From: Sphingobacteriaceae bacterium
Lineage (GTDB): Bacteria > Bacteroidota > Bacteroidia > B-17B0 > Aurantibacillaceae
Length of the DNA: 26,970 nucleotides
Direction of reading: 5' to 3'
Assembly (NCBI GenBank): GCA_016705695.1
Contig: JADJLA010000015.1
Span: 1-26,970 of the forward strand
The notes beneath the pieces were generated by a model. The model saw nothing but the letters and a program-made list of their open reading frames with translations, had not been told where the DNA came from and searched no databases. Both the position numbers and the translations under genes were made by a program. Positions 1-7,226 of this stretch are shown here, piece by piece. Numbering within the stretch: the stretch's first letter is position 1; each line of letters starts with the position of its first letter.

Positions 1-6
1 CCACCA

Positions 7-378
7 ATAGGGGCGGACAATTCTCCGTAAACAATTCCTCGGTGGACAAAAAGCATTTCGTTTCGACAGACGACAACTCGCACGGGCGACCGCACAGCAG
101 CTCTTTCGTTCAGACAAAGACATTCAGGTAAAAAGATTTTTAAATTTTTTTGCCGACGCACTTTTTTGGCTGAAGCCATAGTAACAGCCATCGCACGACC
201 TCCTTTTCGGCAAAGCCGTTTGGCTATCCCACATTTAACTCAATTTGCTTTTGCAAGAGACAGGCAAAAGCAAAATCAGTTAAATCCCCCATCGCACAGC
301 AATATGGTGTGGCGCGAAAAGCACCACGCTTCTACGCATCTCCCTACGGTCAGTCAGTAGCGCAAGCCGGCGGCAGCA
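7..378. repeat. Structured non-coding repeat, copy 1
   Basis: This stretch is closely similar to 25536-25905, in the same orientation. The first ~200 bases are nearly identical, from ATAGGGGCGG onward. The rest alternates conserved blocks with three short hairpins whose sequence differs between copies while pairing is kept. Hairpin A is CGGC-AAA-GCCG (208-218). Hairpin B has two 22-base arms (233-254 and 264-285) with two mismatches. Hairpin C is GTGG/CCAC (309-312 and 324-327). A short reading frame at 166-360 is not kept in frame in copy 2, so I do not call a protein. Likely a structured RNA or a DNA hairpin element; the strand is unknown. Confidence 0.7.
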
Positions 379-465
379 AAGCAAAAAATAAAGTATAATA
401 TTGACTGGACAACTTATTAAAACAACTTCCAACTTAATCTATCTTTTGTACCTTTACATTATAAA

Positions 466-1050
466 GTGCTTGAAGTCACAAACATATTAAACCCTAATAA
501 CTGGATTAAAACATACTCAGATGAGCTATTTGGCTATGCAATGAGCAAAACCAGTAATACAGAGTTGGCAGAAGACTTAGTGCAAGAAACCTTTTTAGCA
601 GGTTTAAAATCTTTAGAGAATTTTAAAGGGAATAGCTCAGAAAGAACTTGGCTGTTCGCTATTTTAAAATTTAAGATTGCAGATCATTATAGAAAAGCGT
701 CAACCAAATACGAAATTTCTAATTCTAAATTTTCAAATGATGACGATTCGTACGTGGATAATTATTTTACTGAAGATGGGGATTGGAAAGAAAATGCAGT
801 GCCAAAAGATTGGGGAATAGATTATTCCGGTTCAATCGAGAACAAGGAATTAGGAAAGGCACTCAATGGATGCATTGAAAAATTACCCGACACCCAAAAG
901 CAATTGGTTTTGTTAAAATTAGTTGAAGAAGAAGAAACAGAAATAGTTTGTAAGGAATTAAATATAACAGCGACTAACTACTGGGTAATCATTCACAGAG
1001 CTAAGCTACAATTGAGAGCTTGCCTTGAAAAAAACTGGTTAAAAGCCTAA
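466..1050 (+). CDS. ECF-family RNA polymerase sigma factor
   Basis: This 194-aa protein is a group IV (ECF) sigma factor that would direct RNA polymerase to a small set of promoters. Region 2 is visible at residues ~15-75, with DELFGYA and AEDLVQETF followed by the TWLFAILKFKIADHYRK segment. Region 4 is at ~135-190, with KLPDTQKQLVLLKL and a recognition helix ending ATNYWVIIHRAKLQLR. The start is GTG at 466; the next in-frame ATG (541) would remove part of region 2. A TACCTTTA box at 449-456 resembles the Bacteroidota -7 element and lies so close that the message may have almost no leader. A gap of only 4 nt to the anti-sigma gene indicates co-transcription. Its likely targets are the two matched promoters at 1343 and 3948, which is inference. 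Confidence 0.9.
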   Translation: MLEVTNILNPNNWIKTYSDELFGYAMSKTSNTELAEDLVQETFLAGLKSLENFKGNSSERTWLFAILKFKIADHYRKASTKYEISNSKFSNDDDSYVDNYFTEDGDWKENAVPKDWGIDYSGSIENKELGKALNGCIEKLPDTQKQLVLLKLVEEEETEIVCKELNITATNYWVIIHRAKLQLRACLEKNWLKA

Positions 1051-1054
1051 TGAA

Positions 1055-1330
1055 ATGAAAAAGTTAATGAACTTAATTGTGCTGTCCTGCCATAAGGCAA
1101 CTCTTTTAATAGAAAAGAGCCATAATCAGCCCCTGTCTTTTTTAGATAAGGTACAGTTGAGTATGCACCTTAAAATATGTGATAAGTGCGCAGGTTATCA
1201 AAAGCAAAGTCTTTTAATTGAAAATGTATTAAAAGCAAACCATCAAAACCTATCAAATTCCTCCAATTTTAAACTTTCTGACGACTCTAAGTCACGCATT
1301 AAGAAGGTAATAGATAAAAACATAAAATAA
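1055..1330 (+). CDS. Zinc-finger anti-sigma factor
   Basis: This 91-aa soluble protein has an N-terminal SCHKATLLIEKS segment and then HLKICDKCAGYQKQS. Together these give the His/Cys pattern (HxxxCxxC plus an upstream Cys-His) of zinc-binding anti-sigma domains. There is no membrane segment, so it should act in the cytoplasm by binding the sigma factor encoded 4 nt upstream. The C-terminal ~40 residues are polar and unremarkable. In Bacteroidota this small type commonly accompanies ECF sigma factors linked to MNIO/bufferin operons, which fits the genes downstream. The signal it senses, possibly metal or redox state through the Cys-His site, cannot be read from sequence. Confidence 0.82.
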   Translation: MKKLMNLIVLSCHKATLLIEKSHNQPLSFLDKVQLSMHLKICDKCAGYQKQSLLIENVLKANHQNLSNSSNFKLSDDSKSRIKKVIDKNIK

Positions 1331-1342
1331 TGTCAGTTTTCC

Positions 1343-1378
1343 TGTAAGGTTTTTAAAGGCTCTACTACTATCCCTATA
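1343..1378 (+). promoter_or_regulatory. Predicted ECF-sigma promoter of bufA
   Basis: TGTAAGGTTTTTAA begins at 1343 and CTATA at 1374, 31 nt start to start. The same two elements with exactly the same spacing occur at 3948/3979 ahead of the DoxX gene. This shared bipartite pattern differs from the usual Bacteroidota TAnnTTTG promoter. It is most simply read as the -35/-10 pair recognised by the ECF sigma factor at 466-1050. Confidence 0.65.
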
Positions 1379-1410
1379 GAAAGTATATAAACCTTTAAAA
1401 ACAAAAACAA

Positions 1411-1773
1411 ATGGAAAACAAAAAATCAATCCTTGCAGGTTCAGTAATCGCAAGTGCTATCATCGGCTTATCAAGCATCAGTGCAAACGCAAGTACATTA
1501 ACTAACTACTCAGCTTTAGGTTCAGGAGCAGAAGTTAGAACAATTTTACTTGGTAAATCAACTTCACCACTTGGTGCTTTTGAATTAAAATGTGGCGGAA
1601 AAGATTCGACTGCTACTAAAGACGGAAAAGGCAAAGACGGAAAATGTGGAGAAGGAAAATGCGGAGATAAGAAAAAAGATGCTAAAGCTAAAGATGGCAA
1701 AGGCAAAGACGGAAAATGCGGCGAAGGAAAATGTGGGGATGGTAAAAAGAAAGACAAAAAAGATCCAAAGTAA
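1411..1773 (+). CDS. bufA: Bufferin/oxazolin-type precursor peptide with EGKCG repeats
   Basis: This 120-aa precursor of a ribosomally made metal-binding peptide has a signal peptide (residues 1-27, ending SANA). A short middle part follows, then a Lys/Gly/Asp/Cys-rich tail. The tail has two copies of DGKCGEGKCGD (residues ~76-86 and ~100-110) plus one Cys in FELKCG (Cys61), so five cysteines in all. EGKCG motifs are the known sites where MNIO enzymes convert cysteine to oxazolone/thioamide-type groups in HvfA-like peptides; bufferins are copper-sequestering periplasmic peptides. The MNIO and partner genes follow immediately, and an ECF-type promoter and a hairpin terminator bracket this gene. 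The product is probably exported by Sec and protects against copper. The symbol is by family resemblance. Confidence 0.85.
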   Translation: MENKKSILAGSVIASAIIGLSSISANASTLTNYSALGSGAEVRTILLGKSTSPLGAFELKCGGKDSTATKDGKGKDGKCGEGKCGDKKKDAKAKDGKGKDGKCGEGKCGDGKKKDKKDPK

Positions 1774-1780
1774 TTAATAC

Positions 1781-1810
1781 GGGAGGCCATCCGGCCTCCC
1801 TTTACTTTTT
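1781..1810 (+). terminator. Intrinsic terminator/attenuator after bufA
   Basis: GGGAGGCC (1781-1788), loop ATCC, GGCCTCCC (1793-1800) form a perfect 8-bp GC-rich stem followed by the T-rich run TTTACTTTTT. It lies 8 nt after the bufA stop and 23 nt before bufB. It probably lets most transcripts stop after the small precursor gene while some read into the enzyme genes, giving more substrate than enzyme. Confidence 0.8.
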
Positions 1811-1822
1811 AAATACAAAACA

Positions 1823-2650
1823 ATGATAGGATTAGGTTACAGACGAGATTTTGCCGATGAATTTATTGAAGGCAATAATATAAAACCCGATTTTGTGGAG
1901 TTTGCTCCGGAAAACTGGATGAATATTGGTGGCTATTGGAAAAAACAAATAGACCAGATCGCAGAGCGTTATCCAATTATTTGTCACGGCTTATCTCTTT
2001 CAATTGGTAGTCCTGACCCATTAGACATGAATTTTTTAAAGAAGCTCAAAGCTTTTTTAAATGAATATAAAATTGAAATTTATTCGGAGCATTTGAGTTT
2101 TGCAAAATGCGATAATGCACATCTGTACGATTTGCTTCCCATCCCATTTAGAGAGGATGCTGCAAAGCACGTTATTCAAAAAATTAAACAACTGCAAGAT
2201 TATTTGGAACGTCCGTTTGTAATGGAAAATGTTTCTTATTACACTCCGGTAGCTGCTGAAATGAGCGAAGCATCATTTATAAGCACTATTGTTAAGGAAT
2301 CGGGGTGTCAACTGCTGTTAGACATAAACAATGTTTATGTTAACGGCTTTAACCACAAATACGATCCAAAATCATTTATTGAAAAACTTCCACTTGACAA
2401 AGTGGCTTACATACATATGGCAGGCCATGAACAAATAGAGCCTGACTTAATTATTGATACACATGGTGAAGCGATTATTGATCCTGTTTATGATTTATTT
2501 GAATGGACGATCGAAAAAATAAAACCTGTTCCAGTTTTACTGGAGCGCGACTTTAACATTCCCGAAATGGAAGAATTAAATGGCGAGATGAATCGTTTAC
2601 GATCTATTACAAACTTAAAATGGAATAAAAAAAATGAGCTTGTTGCCTGA
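1823..2650 (+). CDS. bufB: MNIO (DUF692) bufferin maturase
   Basis: This 275-aa TIM-barrel protein belongs to the multinuclear non-heme iron oxidase family (DUF692), which modifies cysteines of precursor peptides using iron and oxygen. Family landmarks are visible in order: GLGYRRDF at the N-terminus, FVEFAPENWMN, HGLSLSIGS, YSEHLSF, MENVSYY, LLLDINNVYVN, IHMAGH, DTHGEAI and PVLLERDF near the C-terminus. The His, Asp, Glu and Asn residues in these motifs are the expected metal ligands. Length is normal for the family. Its stop overlaps the next gene by 17 nt, typical of a maturase and partner made together. It should act in the cytoplasm on the product of 1411-1773 before export. Confidence 0.93.
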   Translation: MIGLGYRRDFADEFIEGNNIKPDFVEFAPENWMNIGGYWKKQIDQIAERYPIICHGLSLSIGSPDPLDMNFLKKLKAFLNEYKIEIYSEHLSFAKCDNAHLYDLLPIPFREDAAKHVIQKIKQLQDYLERPFVMENVSYYTPVAAEMSEASFISTIVKESGCQLLLDINNVYVNGFNHKYDPKSFIEKLPLDKVAYIHMAGHEQIEPDLIIDTHGEAIIDPVYDLFEWTIEKIKPVPVLLERDFNIPEMEELNGEMNRLRSITNLKWNKKNELVA

Positions 2651-3386
2651 AACAAAAAATATCCAAAGTAAAATGGCTTTGTTTTGCAGAACCGGTAATG
2701 AAGTAGAATTACCCGGTACAACGCCTAATCGCTTCCATCACTACAGAAGGTTGATCTTTAATATTATTGAAGAGCACTTAGAATCATCTTTTCCAATTGC
2801 AAACGAATTTATTGACTCGGATACATGGGATGAGATGTTAAATGACTTTTTTAGCAAACATGATTGTCAAAGTTATCAAGTATGGCAAATAGCAGGAGAG
2901 TTTTATAAATATGCAGAAAAGGAAAATTACGCCAGCAAATACCAATTGCCATTTTTAAATAACTTATTAAAATTTGAATGGGAAGAATTGCGTCTGTATA
3001 ACATGGAAAACATTAAATACCCTTCCTATAATAATGAAGGAGATATTTTAAACGATTCATTGTCATTAAATCCGGAACATGTCTTATTTCAATTAGAATA
3101 TCCAATTCATAAACAAACTCCAATAAATGCGATAGAAAATAAAGGAAATTACTTTGTGCTTTTATTTCGCGAAAAAGAAACAGGCAAAGTTCAATTCATG
3201 GATTTATCGGTTTGGTATGCTTTAGTTATAGAACAGCTTTCAAAAAGCGAAATTACATTAACCGATCTGTTAAATGAAGCACCTAAACTTTTTGGTGAAA
3301 TTGATATTGAGGCATTAACAGAATCAACAATGCAATTTGTTGAAGATTTGAAAAGCAAACAATTTGTTTTAGGTTATAAAATATAA
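2634..3386 (+). CDS. bufC: BufC/HvfC-like MNIO partner protein (DUF2063 family)
   Basis: This 250-aa soluble protein is encoded in overlap with the MNIO gene. The N-terminal ~100 residues (RFHHYRRLIFNIIEEHLESSFPI followed by a helical WDEMLNDFF region) match the helical DNA-binding-like DUF2063 domain of HvfC/BufC. The C-terminal part (VLFQLEYPI, then FREKETGKVQFMDLSVWYALVIEQL) fits the winged, RRE-like second domain. Known partners of this class bind the precursor leader and the MNIO enzyme to form the modification complex. The start ATG lies inside the bufB reading frame, so translation is probably coupled. Assignment rests on context plus recognisable motifs; identity to described members was not measured. 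Confidence 0.82.
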   Translation: MSLLPETKNIQSKMALFCRTGNEVELPGTTPNRFHHYRRLIFNIIEEHLESSFPIANEFIDSDTWDEMLNDFFSKHDCQSYQVWQIAGEFYKYAEKENYASKYQLPFLNNLLKFEWEELRLYNMENIKYPSYNNEGDILNDSLSLNPEHVLFQLEYPIHKQTPINAIENKGNYFVLLFREKETGKVQFMDLSVWYALVIEQLSKSEITLTDLLNEAPKLFGEIDIEALTESTMQFVEDLKSKQFVLGYKI

Positions 3387-3389
3387 TCC

Positions 3390-3941
3390 ATGAAAAAAAT
3401 AATAATAAATTTCCTTCTGATTTTAATCGTAGTTATAAGCACTTCATTTAAAGCTACTGACTTAAATAATAGTTTTCCAACTCCTGGGGGAATTGACAAC
3501 ATGTTATTTTACGTCCAACGCACAATTAATTCAAACACGATTGTTTACGAACTGAATACTGACAAGGATGGAATTATCAATGAAAAAGAACCTATAAAAG
3601 TGTATTGGATTAAGTATGCAAAAGATGGGAAAATCGATCCTTTGACTTATATACAAAGAAATTATGCCTATGGCGTTCAAACTAAATTGATTGATAAAGA
3701 GAAGAAGTCGTTTATGTTTGAATTTGTTTCTTACCACAAAAGACAGTTTTACTTACTAAAATCTACTACAGATAATAAATACCATGCTTATGGATATGTA
3801 AATAATAAATTAAGCATCCTCAATAACATTTTCATAAAAATAGAGGGCGGAACATTTTGGGTTCCCAATGTAAAATCTGTAGAAGTTAAAGCTAAAGACA
3901 CTATCAATTCAGACTTTTTGACTGAAGTAATAAAGCCTTAA
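3390..3941 (+). CDS. Secreted DUF4833-family protein
   Basis: This 183-aa protein starts 3 nt after bufC and begins with a hydrophobic signal peptide (residues ~1-22). The mature part contains FPTPGGIDNMLFYVQRTIN, NTIVYELNTDKDGIINE, PIKVYWIKYAKDGKIDPL and QRNYAYG. I associate this pattern with DUF4833, a Bacteroidota family of secreted proteins without assigned function. The close spacing places it in the bufferin operon, so an envelope role in metal handling is possible but unproven. It has no cysteines in the mature part. Confidence 0.7.
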   Translation: MKKIIINFLLILIVVISTSFKATDLNNSFPTPGGIDNMLFYVQRTINSNTIVYELNTDKDGIINEKEPIKVYWIKYAKDGKIDPLTYIQRNYAYGVQTKLIDKEKKSFMFEFVSYHKRQFYLLKSTTDNKYHAYGYVNNKLSILNNIFIKIEGGTFWVPNVKSVEVKAKDTINSDFLTEVIKP

Positions 3942-3947
3942 ATAGTT

Positions 3948-3983
3948 TGTAAGGTTTTTAATTTTCAAACGACTTACTCTATA
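3948..3983 (+). promoter_or_regulatory. Predicted ECF-sigma promoter of the doxX transcript
   Basis: TGTAAGGTTTTTAA begins at 3948 and CTATA at 3979, 31 nt apart, exactly as in front of bufA. It lies in the 62-nt gap before the DoxX gene. It implies that DoxX and the genes behind it share regulation with the bufferin precursor. Confidence 0.65.
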
Positions 3984-4003
3984 ATAACAATTAAAAAAAA
4001 CAT

Positions 4004-4441
4004 ATGAAAACAATGTATTTTAACCTAACACAGAAATTGTCTAATCTTCAAGACATTCCTTTATTATTAATTCGTTTGGTTCTTGCTTATGGCTTTTATG
4101 GCCCGGCAATGATGAAGTTAAACGATGTTGGGGCAATTGCTGAGTGGTTTACAAGTATAGGAATGCCAGCACCAACCTTTAATGCATACTTGGCAACATA
4201 TACTGAGGTATTAGGGTTTGTATTGCTTACGTTAGGATTAGGTACACGCTTCATCTCAATTCCATTAATTATTACAATGATCGTAGCAATAAAAACGGTT
4301 CATTGGGAAAATGGATTTGCCGCTTCGGATAATGGATATGAAATTCCTTTATACTATATGATCATGCTTATTACATTATTATTTAAAGGAGCAGGAAGAT
4401 TGAGTGTTGATTATTTCATTGGTAAAAAATTAAATAAATAA
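4004..4441 (+). CDS. DoxX-family membrane protein
   Basis: This 145-aa inner-membrane protein has about four hydrophobic helices (residues ~18-37, 60-80, 82-100 and 112-128). The DoxX-type opening LLLIRLVLAYGFYGPAMMKL is present, as is the EWFTSIGMPAP loop, the usual G-x-P turn between helices 1 and 2. DoxX proteins are repeatedly found with MNIO/bufferin clusters (HvfX-like), where their biochemical role is unclear. A promoter matching that of bufA precedes it, supporting membership of the same regulon. The gene behind it follows after 2 nt. It is full length. Confidence 0.87.
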   Translation: MKTMYFNLTQKLSNLQDIPLLLIRLVLAYGFYGPAMMKLNDVGAIAEWFTSIGMPAPTFNAYLATYTEVLGFVLLTLGLGTRFISIPLIITMIVAIKTVHWENGFAASDNGYEIPLYYMIMLITLLFKGAGRLSVDYFIGKKLNK

Positions 4442-4443
4442 CT

Positions 4444-4953
4444 ATGACCGGACACATTATAAAAAATCTTGTTGAAATAAAAGACTTGTTGAAAGGCTTA
4501 TCGCAAGAACAATACAGTAGAAAATTAGAAATAATGACGGATGCCTCCATCGGTCAACATGTTAGGCATATATTGGAATTTTACCAATGCTTATTTAAAG
4601 GAGAAGAAAATAAAGAAGTTAATTATGATGCACGCCAACGTGATTTGAAATTGGAAACAGATATTCATTTTACAACTAAAACAATAGACAATATTGTAAA
4701 TGCATTATTAGAAGTTAAAAGTGATTTTCCGGTAACTTTCATTGCAGATTACTCTACTTCAGAAGGTCAAAAGCCTGTGCAAATTCAATCTTCGTTTTAT
4801 AGAGAGCTTGCTTATAATTTAGAGCATAGCGTACATCACCAAGCACTGATTAAAGTTGCCATAACTGAAATGCAATTAACAGCGCTCGTAAAAGATACTT
4901 TTGGTTATGCACCTTCAACAATAAGGCATTTAAACAAAATATGTGCACAGTAA
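4444..4953 (+). CDS. DinB-like helical-bundle protein
   Basis: This 169-aa soluble, mostly helical protein has histidines placed as in the DinB/YfiT four-helix metalloprotein fold: GQHVRHILEFYQ in helix 2, NLEHSVHHQALIK in helix 3 and the FGYAPSTI end motif. Such proteins may be thiol-dependent transferases or have no known activity. It follows doxX by 2 nt and overlaps the next gene by 13 nt, so it belongs to the same transcription unit. The thiol link would fit the redox genes further down the operon, but the substrate is not known. Confidence 0.75.
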   Translation: MTGHIIKNLVEIKDLLKGLSQEQYSRKLEIMTDASIGQHVRHILEFYQCLFKGEENKEVNYDARQRDLKLETDIHFTTKTIDNIVNALLEVKSDFPVTFIADYSTSEGQKPVQIQSSFYRELAYNLEHSVHHQALIKVAITEMQLTALVKDTFGYAPSTIRHLNKICAQ

Positions 4954-5678
4954 CCTACATACCTAAGTCAAATGGTTTTTATTTTACTTCAAGTAGAGAT
5001 GAAAAGTCAAGCCGTGCAACAATTCCTCCTATAAAATATAGCGAAAATGGGATTGATCTTATTTATCCGAAAGATGAATTAGCAGGTGGAACTTGGATCG
5101 CATCAAGCCTTGAAGGTAAAACAGCTTGCTTATTAAATGGGGCATTTGTAAATCATCATAAGCAAAAAAGCTATGTTAAAAGCCGTGGTTTGATTTTGTT
5201 AGATAGTTTCAAATATAATAATGTGATTGAGTTCTCCGAAAAGAGGGATCTCGTAAATGTAGAGCCATTTACTCTATTAACTCTCGATTACACTTCCGGT
5301 AATTTGGATGAATTCTTCGAATTTAGGTGGGATGGAAAAAACAAGCACTTAAGACAATTAGAAACTAATGCTCAACAAATATGGTCTTCTGCTACTTTAT
5401 ACCCTCCACTCGTTCAGTTAGCGAGGAAGAGATTATTTGAAAAATGGTTCGATGATCATAAAGATTTTGAGGACAAAATGATTTTAGGTTTTCATAACCG
5501 AAAACACGGACTTAATGCTTCCGATGATATTATAATGAAAAGAGATGGAGATTTGATGACTTTAAGTATTTCTCAGATTCAACTCGACAATTGTATCGCT
5601 AATTTTAGTTACTATGACATTATTAATGATAAATACCATAAAGTTAAACTAATAAAAAGTGAATTTGCAAATGCATAA
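4941..5678 (+). CDS. NRDE/TANGO2-like Ntn-hydrolase-fold protein
   Basis: This 245-aa protein opens with MCTVTYIPKSNGFYFTSSRDE, carrying the Cys2 and the (N/S)RDE motif that name the NRDE/TANGO2 family. It then has LAGGTWIASSLEGKTACLLNG, the conserved core following the N-terminus. Cys2 is the expected N-terminal nucleophile after Met removal. Family function is unsettled; links to haem or lipid handling have been proposed for eukaryotic TANGO2. It overlaps DinB by 13 nt and the next gene by 8 nt. The start is fixed by the need for Cys at position 2. Confidence 0.87.
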   Translation: MCTVTYIPKSNGFYFTSSRDEKSSRATIPPIKYSENGIDLIYPKDELAGGTWIASSLEGKTACLLNGAFVNHHKQKSYVKSRGLILLDSFKYNNVIEFSEKRDLVNVEPFTLLTLDYTSGNLDEFFEFRWDGKNKHLRQLETNAQQIWSSATLYPPLVQLARKRLFEKWFDDHKDFEDKMILGFHNRKHGLNASDDIIMKRDGDLMTLSISQIQLDNCIANFSYYDIINDKYHKVKLIKSEFANA

Positions 5679-6354
5679 CGGAATTGCAATAACATTAGCA
5701 TGGCCAGAAACGCTTTGTAAACAAGCCGGAGCGTGGTACGACAAACCATTAAAAATGTTAGGCTTAAATAAATCTAACTATTACAAAGTAGGTCATGCAG
5801 CCATTGTTCTAATCGATGCTGAGGCAAGAGATTGTCATTATTTTGATTTTGGAAGATACCATGCTCCTTATCAACACGGAAGGGTTAGAAGCGCGCGCAC
5901 AGACCATGATTTAGAAATGAAAACAAAAGCGATTATTTCTCAAGATGGAAGGTTAGAAAATTACAATGAAATTTTATTGGAACTTTTTAATAACGAATCG
6001 TGCCACGGATCAGGAAAACTTCATGCGTCTTATTGCCACGTAAATTTTGAAAATGCTTATTACAAAGCAAATGAAATGCAATCTATTTCACCAATTCCCT
6101 ATGGCCCGTTTTTACCACAAGGAACGAACTGTTCTCGTTTTGTAAATACAGTTGTATTAGCCGGAAAACCTAAATGGTATTATAGATTGGTTCTCTCCTA
6201 TCCGAAAACTTTAAGCCCAACTCCTATTGGTAACGTAAAATCATTATCAAATTATTCTACAGTTGGAATTAAAATACAAACAAATGAAATTTTGAAACCA
6301 AAATTTAAAGCCACAATTACACTCGCCCATGAATCAAGCAGAAGAGCATTATAA
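5671..6354 (+). CDS. Conserved protein with permuted NlpC/P60-like His and Cys motifs
   Basis: This ~227-aa protein is conserved-looking but I could not name it firmly. It has YKVGHAAIVLIDAEARDCHY near residue 50, and later PYGPFLPQGTNCSRFVNTVV. A His strand followed by a TNCSRF motif is what permuted NlpC/P60-type (papain-like) enzymes show, so a hydrolase or amidase fold is possible. I prefer ATG 5671 over GTG 5659, because 5671 gives the common short overlap with the upstream stop. The last ~15 residues look unlike the rest. A neighbouring frame (NLKPQLHSPMNQAEE) continues smoothly into the next gene, so this and 6329-6643 may be one gene split by an indel. Confidence 0.6.
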   Translation: MHNGIAITLAWPETLCKQAGAWYDKPLKMLGLNKSNYYKVGHAAIVLIDAEARDCHYFDFGRYHAPYQHGRVRSARTDHDLEMKTKAIISQDGRLENYNEILLELFNNESCHGSGKLHASYCHVNFENAYYKANEMQSISPIPYGPFLPQGTNCSRFVNTVVLAGKPKWYYRLVLSYPKTLSPTPIGNVKSLSNYSTVGIKIQTNEILKPKFKATITLAHESSRRAL

Positions 6355-6643
6355 AATTTTGCCTTGTCCACAAAAGCCAAGCCATTTGCCAAATGATATT
6401 CATTGGTTAAGTGGTGAAGGGTGTGGATCATGGTTTTGTATTGAGAATGTGAAAAGCGCATTTACAATCTCAAGATATAGCCCTGAAGGAAAACTTGAAT
6501 GCAAGGGGATATTTGAACAAGTGGATGGCAATCATATTAAGATTAATGAATCATTTGAATTCACCTATTTAAGCCATTGTGCTGAAGTAAATATTATTCA
6601 AAACAATCAAAATTTAAAATTTAAATTAGTTAGTAAATGCTAA
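6329..6643 (+). CDS. Small conserved protein, possibly the C-terminal half of the preceding gene
   Basis: This 104-aa protein begins at ATG 6329, overlapping the upstream gene by 26 nt. It contains PSHLPNDIHWLSGEGCGSWF and FTISRYSPEGKLECKGIFE, a beta-rich pattern like a small compact domain, and has no signal peptide or membrane segment. Its own frame stays open back to 6296, and the added residues resemble a continuation of the neighbour's C-terminus. A single ancestral two-domain protein is therefore plausible. DUF6695 is a possible family name, from memory only. Its stop overlaps the next start by 7 nt. Confidence 0.55.
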   Translation: MNQAEEHYKILPCPQKPSHLPNDIHWLSGEGCGSWFCIENVKSAFTISRYSPEGKLECKGIFEQVDGNHIKINESFEFTYLSHCAEVNIIQNNQNLKFKLVSKC

Positions 6644-7224
6644 AATACATTTCAATTACATTATTTACCCTTATTGCAATTTTTGCTAATGCACAAAACG
6701 ACACTTTTAATATTTTAAAAGCAGGAGACAAAGCCCCTTTATTTAGAGCGATTAACCACAATAATGAAACTGTTGACTTAGCCGAAATGCTCAAAAACGG
6801 GAAAGTTGTTTTAGTGTTTTACCGGGGAGCATGGTGTCCGTATTGCAACAAACACATGAGTAATTTGCAAGACAGTTTAAAATTAATATTAGACAAAGTG
6901 GCTTCTGTAATTACTATCTCACCAGAAACGGAGCAATCAATTGAGAAAACAATTGCAAAAACTAAAGCCTCTTTTAATATCGTACATGATAGTGCCTATG
7001 TTATTATGAAGAAATATGGTGTTGCGTTTAAAGTAAGTGAATCAACTGTTAAGAAATATAAATTGTTTGGGATTGATCTTGAGGAATCAAACGGCAATAA
7101 AGACAATGTTTTACCTGTTCCTGCAACAATTGTAATTAATCAAGATGGAACAATTAGTTACATACACTTTGACGAAAATTATAAAAAAAGATTACCAGTT
7201 AAAGAAATAATTAATCATTTATAA
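6637..7224 (+). CDS. Secreted peroxiredoxin-like protein (AhpC/TSA type)
   Basis: This 195-aa protein has a signal peptide (residues 1-19, ending FANA). The thioredoxin-fold domain has LKAGDKAPLF and the active site FYRGAWCPYCNKHMSNLQ, a CxxC pair at the usual end of strand 1, then VITISPE and the VPATIVINQDGTI region. This is the peroxiredoxin-like (AhpC/TSA) class exported to the periplasm, where it would reduce peroxides or disulfides. It starts in overlap with the previous gene and lies 2 nt before a second exported thioredoxin, its likely electron donor. Redox partners next to a thiol-rich bufferin cluster make functional sense, but the link is inferred. Confidence 0.87.
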   Translation: MLKYISITLFTLIAIFANAQNDTFNILKAGDKAPLFRAINHNNETVDLAEMLKNGKVVLVFYRGAWCPYCNKHMSNLQDSLKLILDKVASVITISPETEQSIEKTIAKTKASFNIVHDSAYVIMKKYGVAFKVSESTVKKYKLFGIDLEESNGNKDNVLPVPATIVINQDGTISYIHFDENYKKRLPVKEIINHL

Positions 7225-7226
7225 AT

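Noticed and set aside
166..360. 64-aa open frame in structured repeat copy 1 (and 25693-25929 in copy 2)
   Set aside because: The two frames share the first residues only. Hairpin length changes break the frame between copies, so the conservation is not at protein level.
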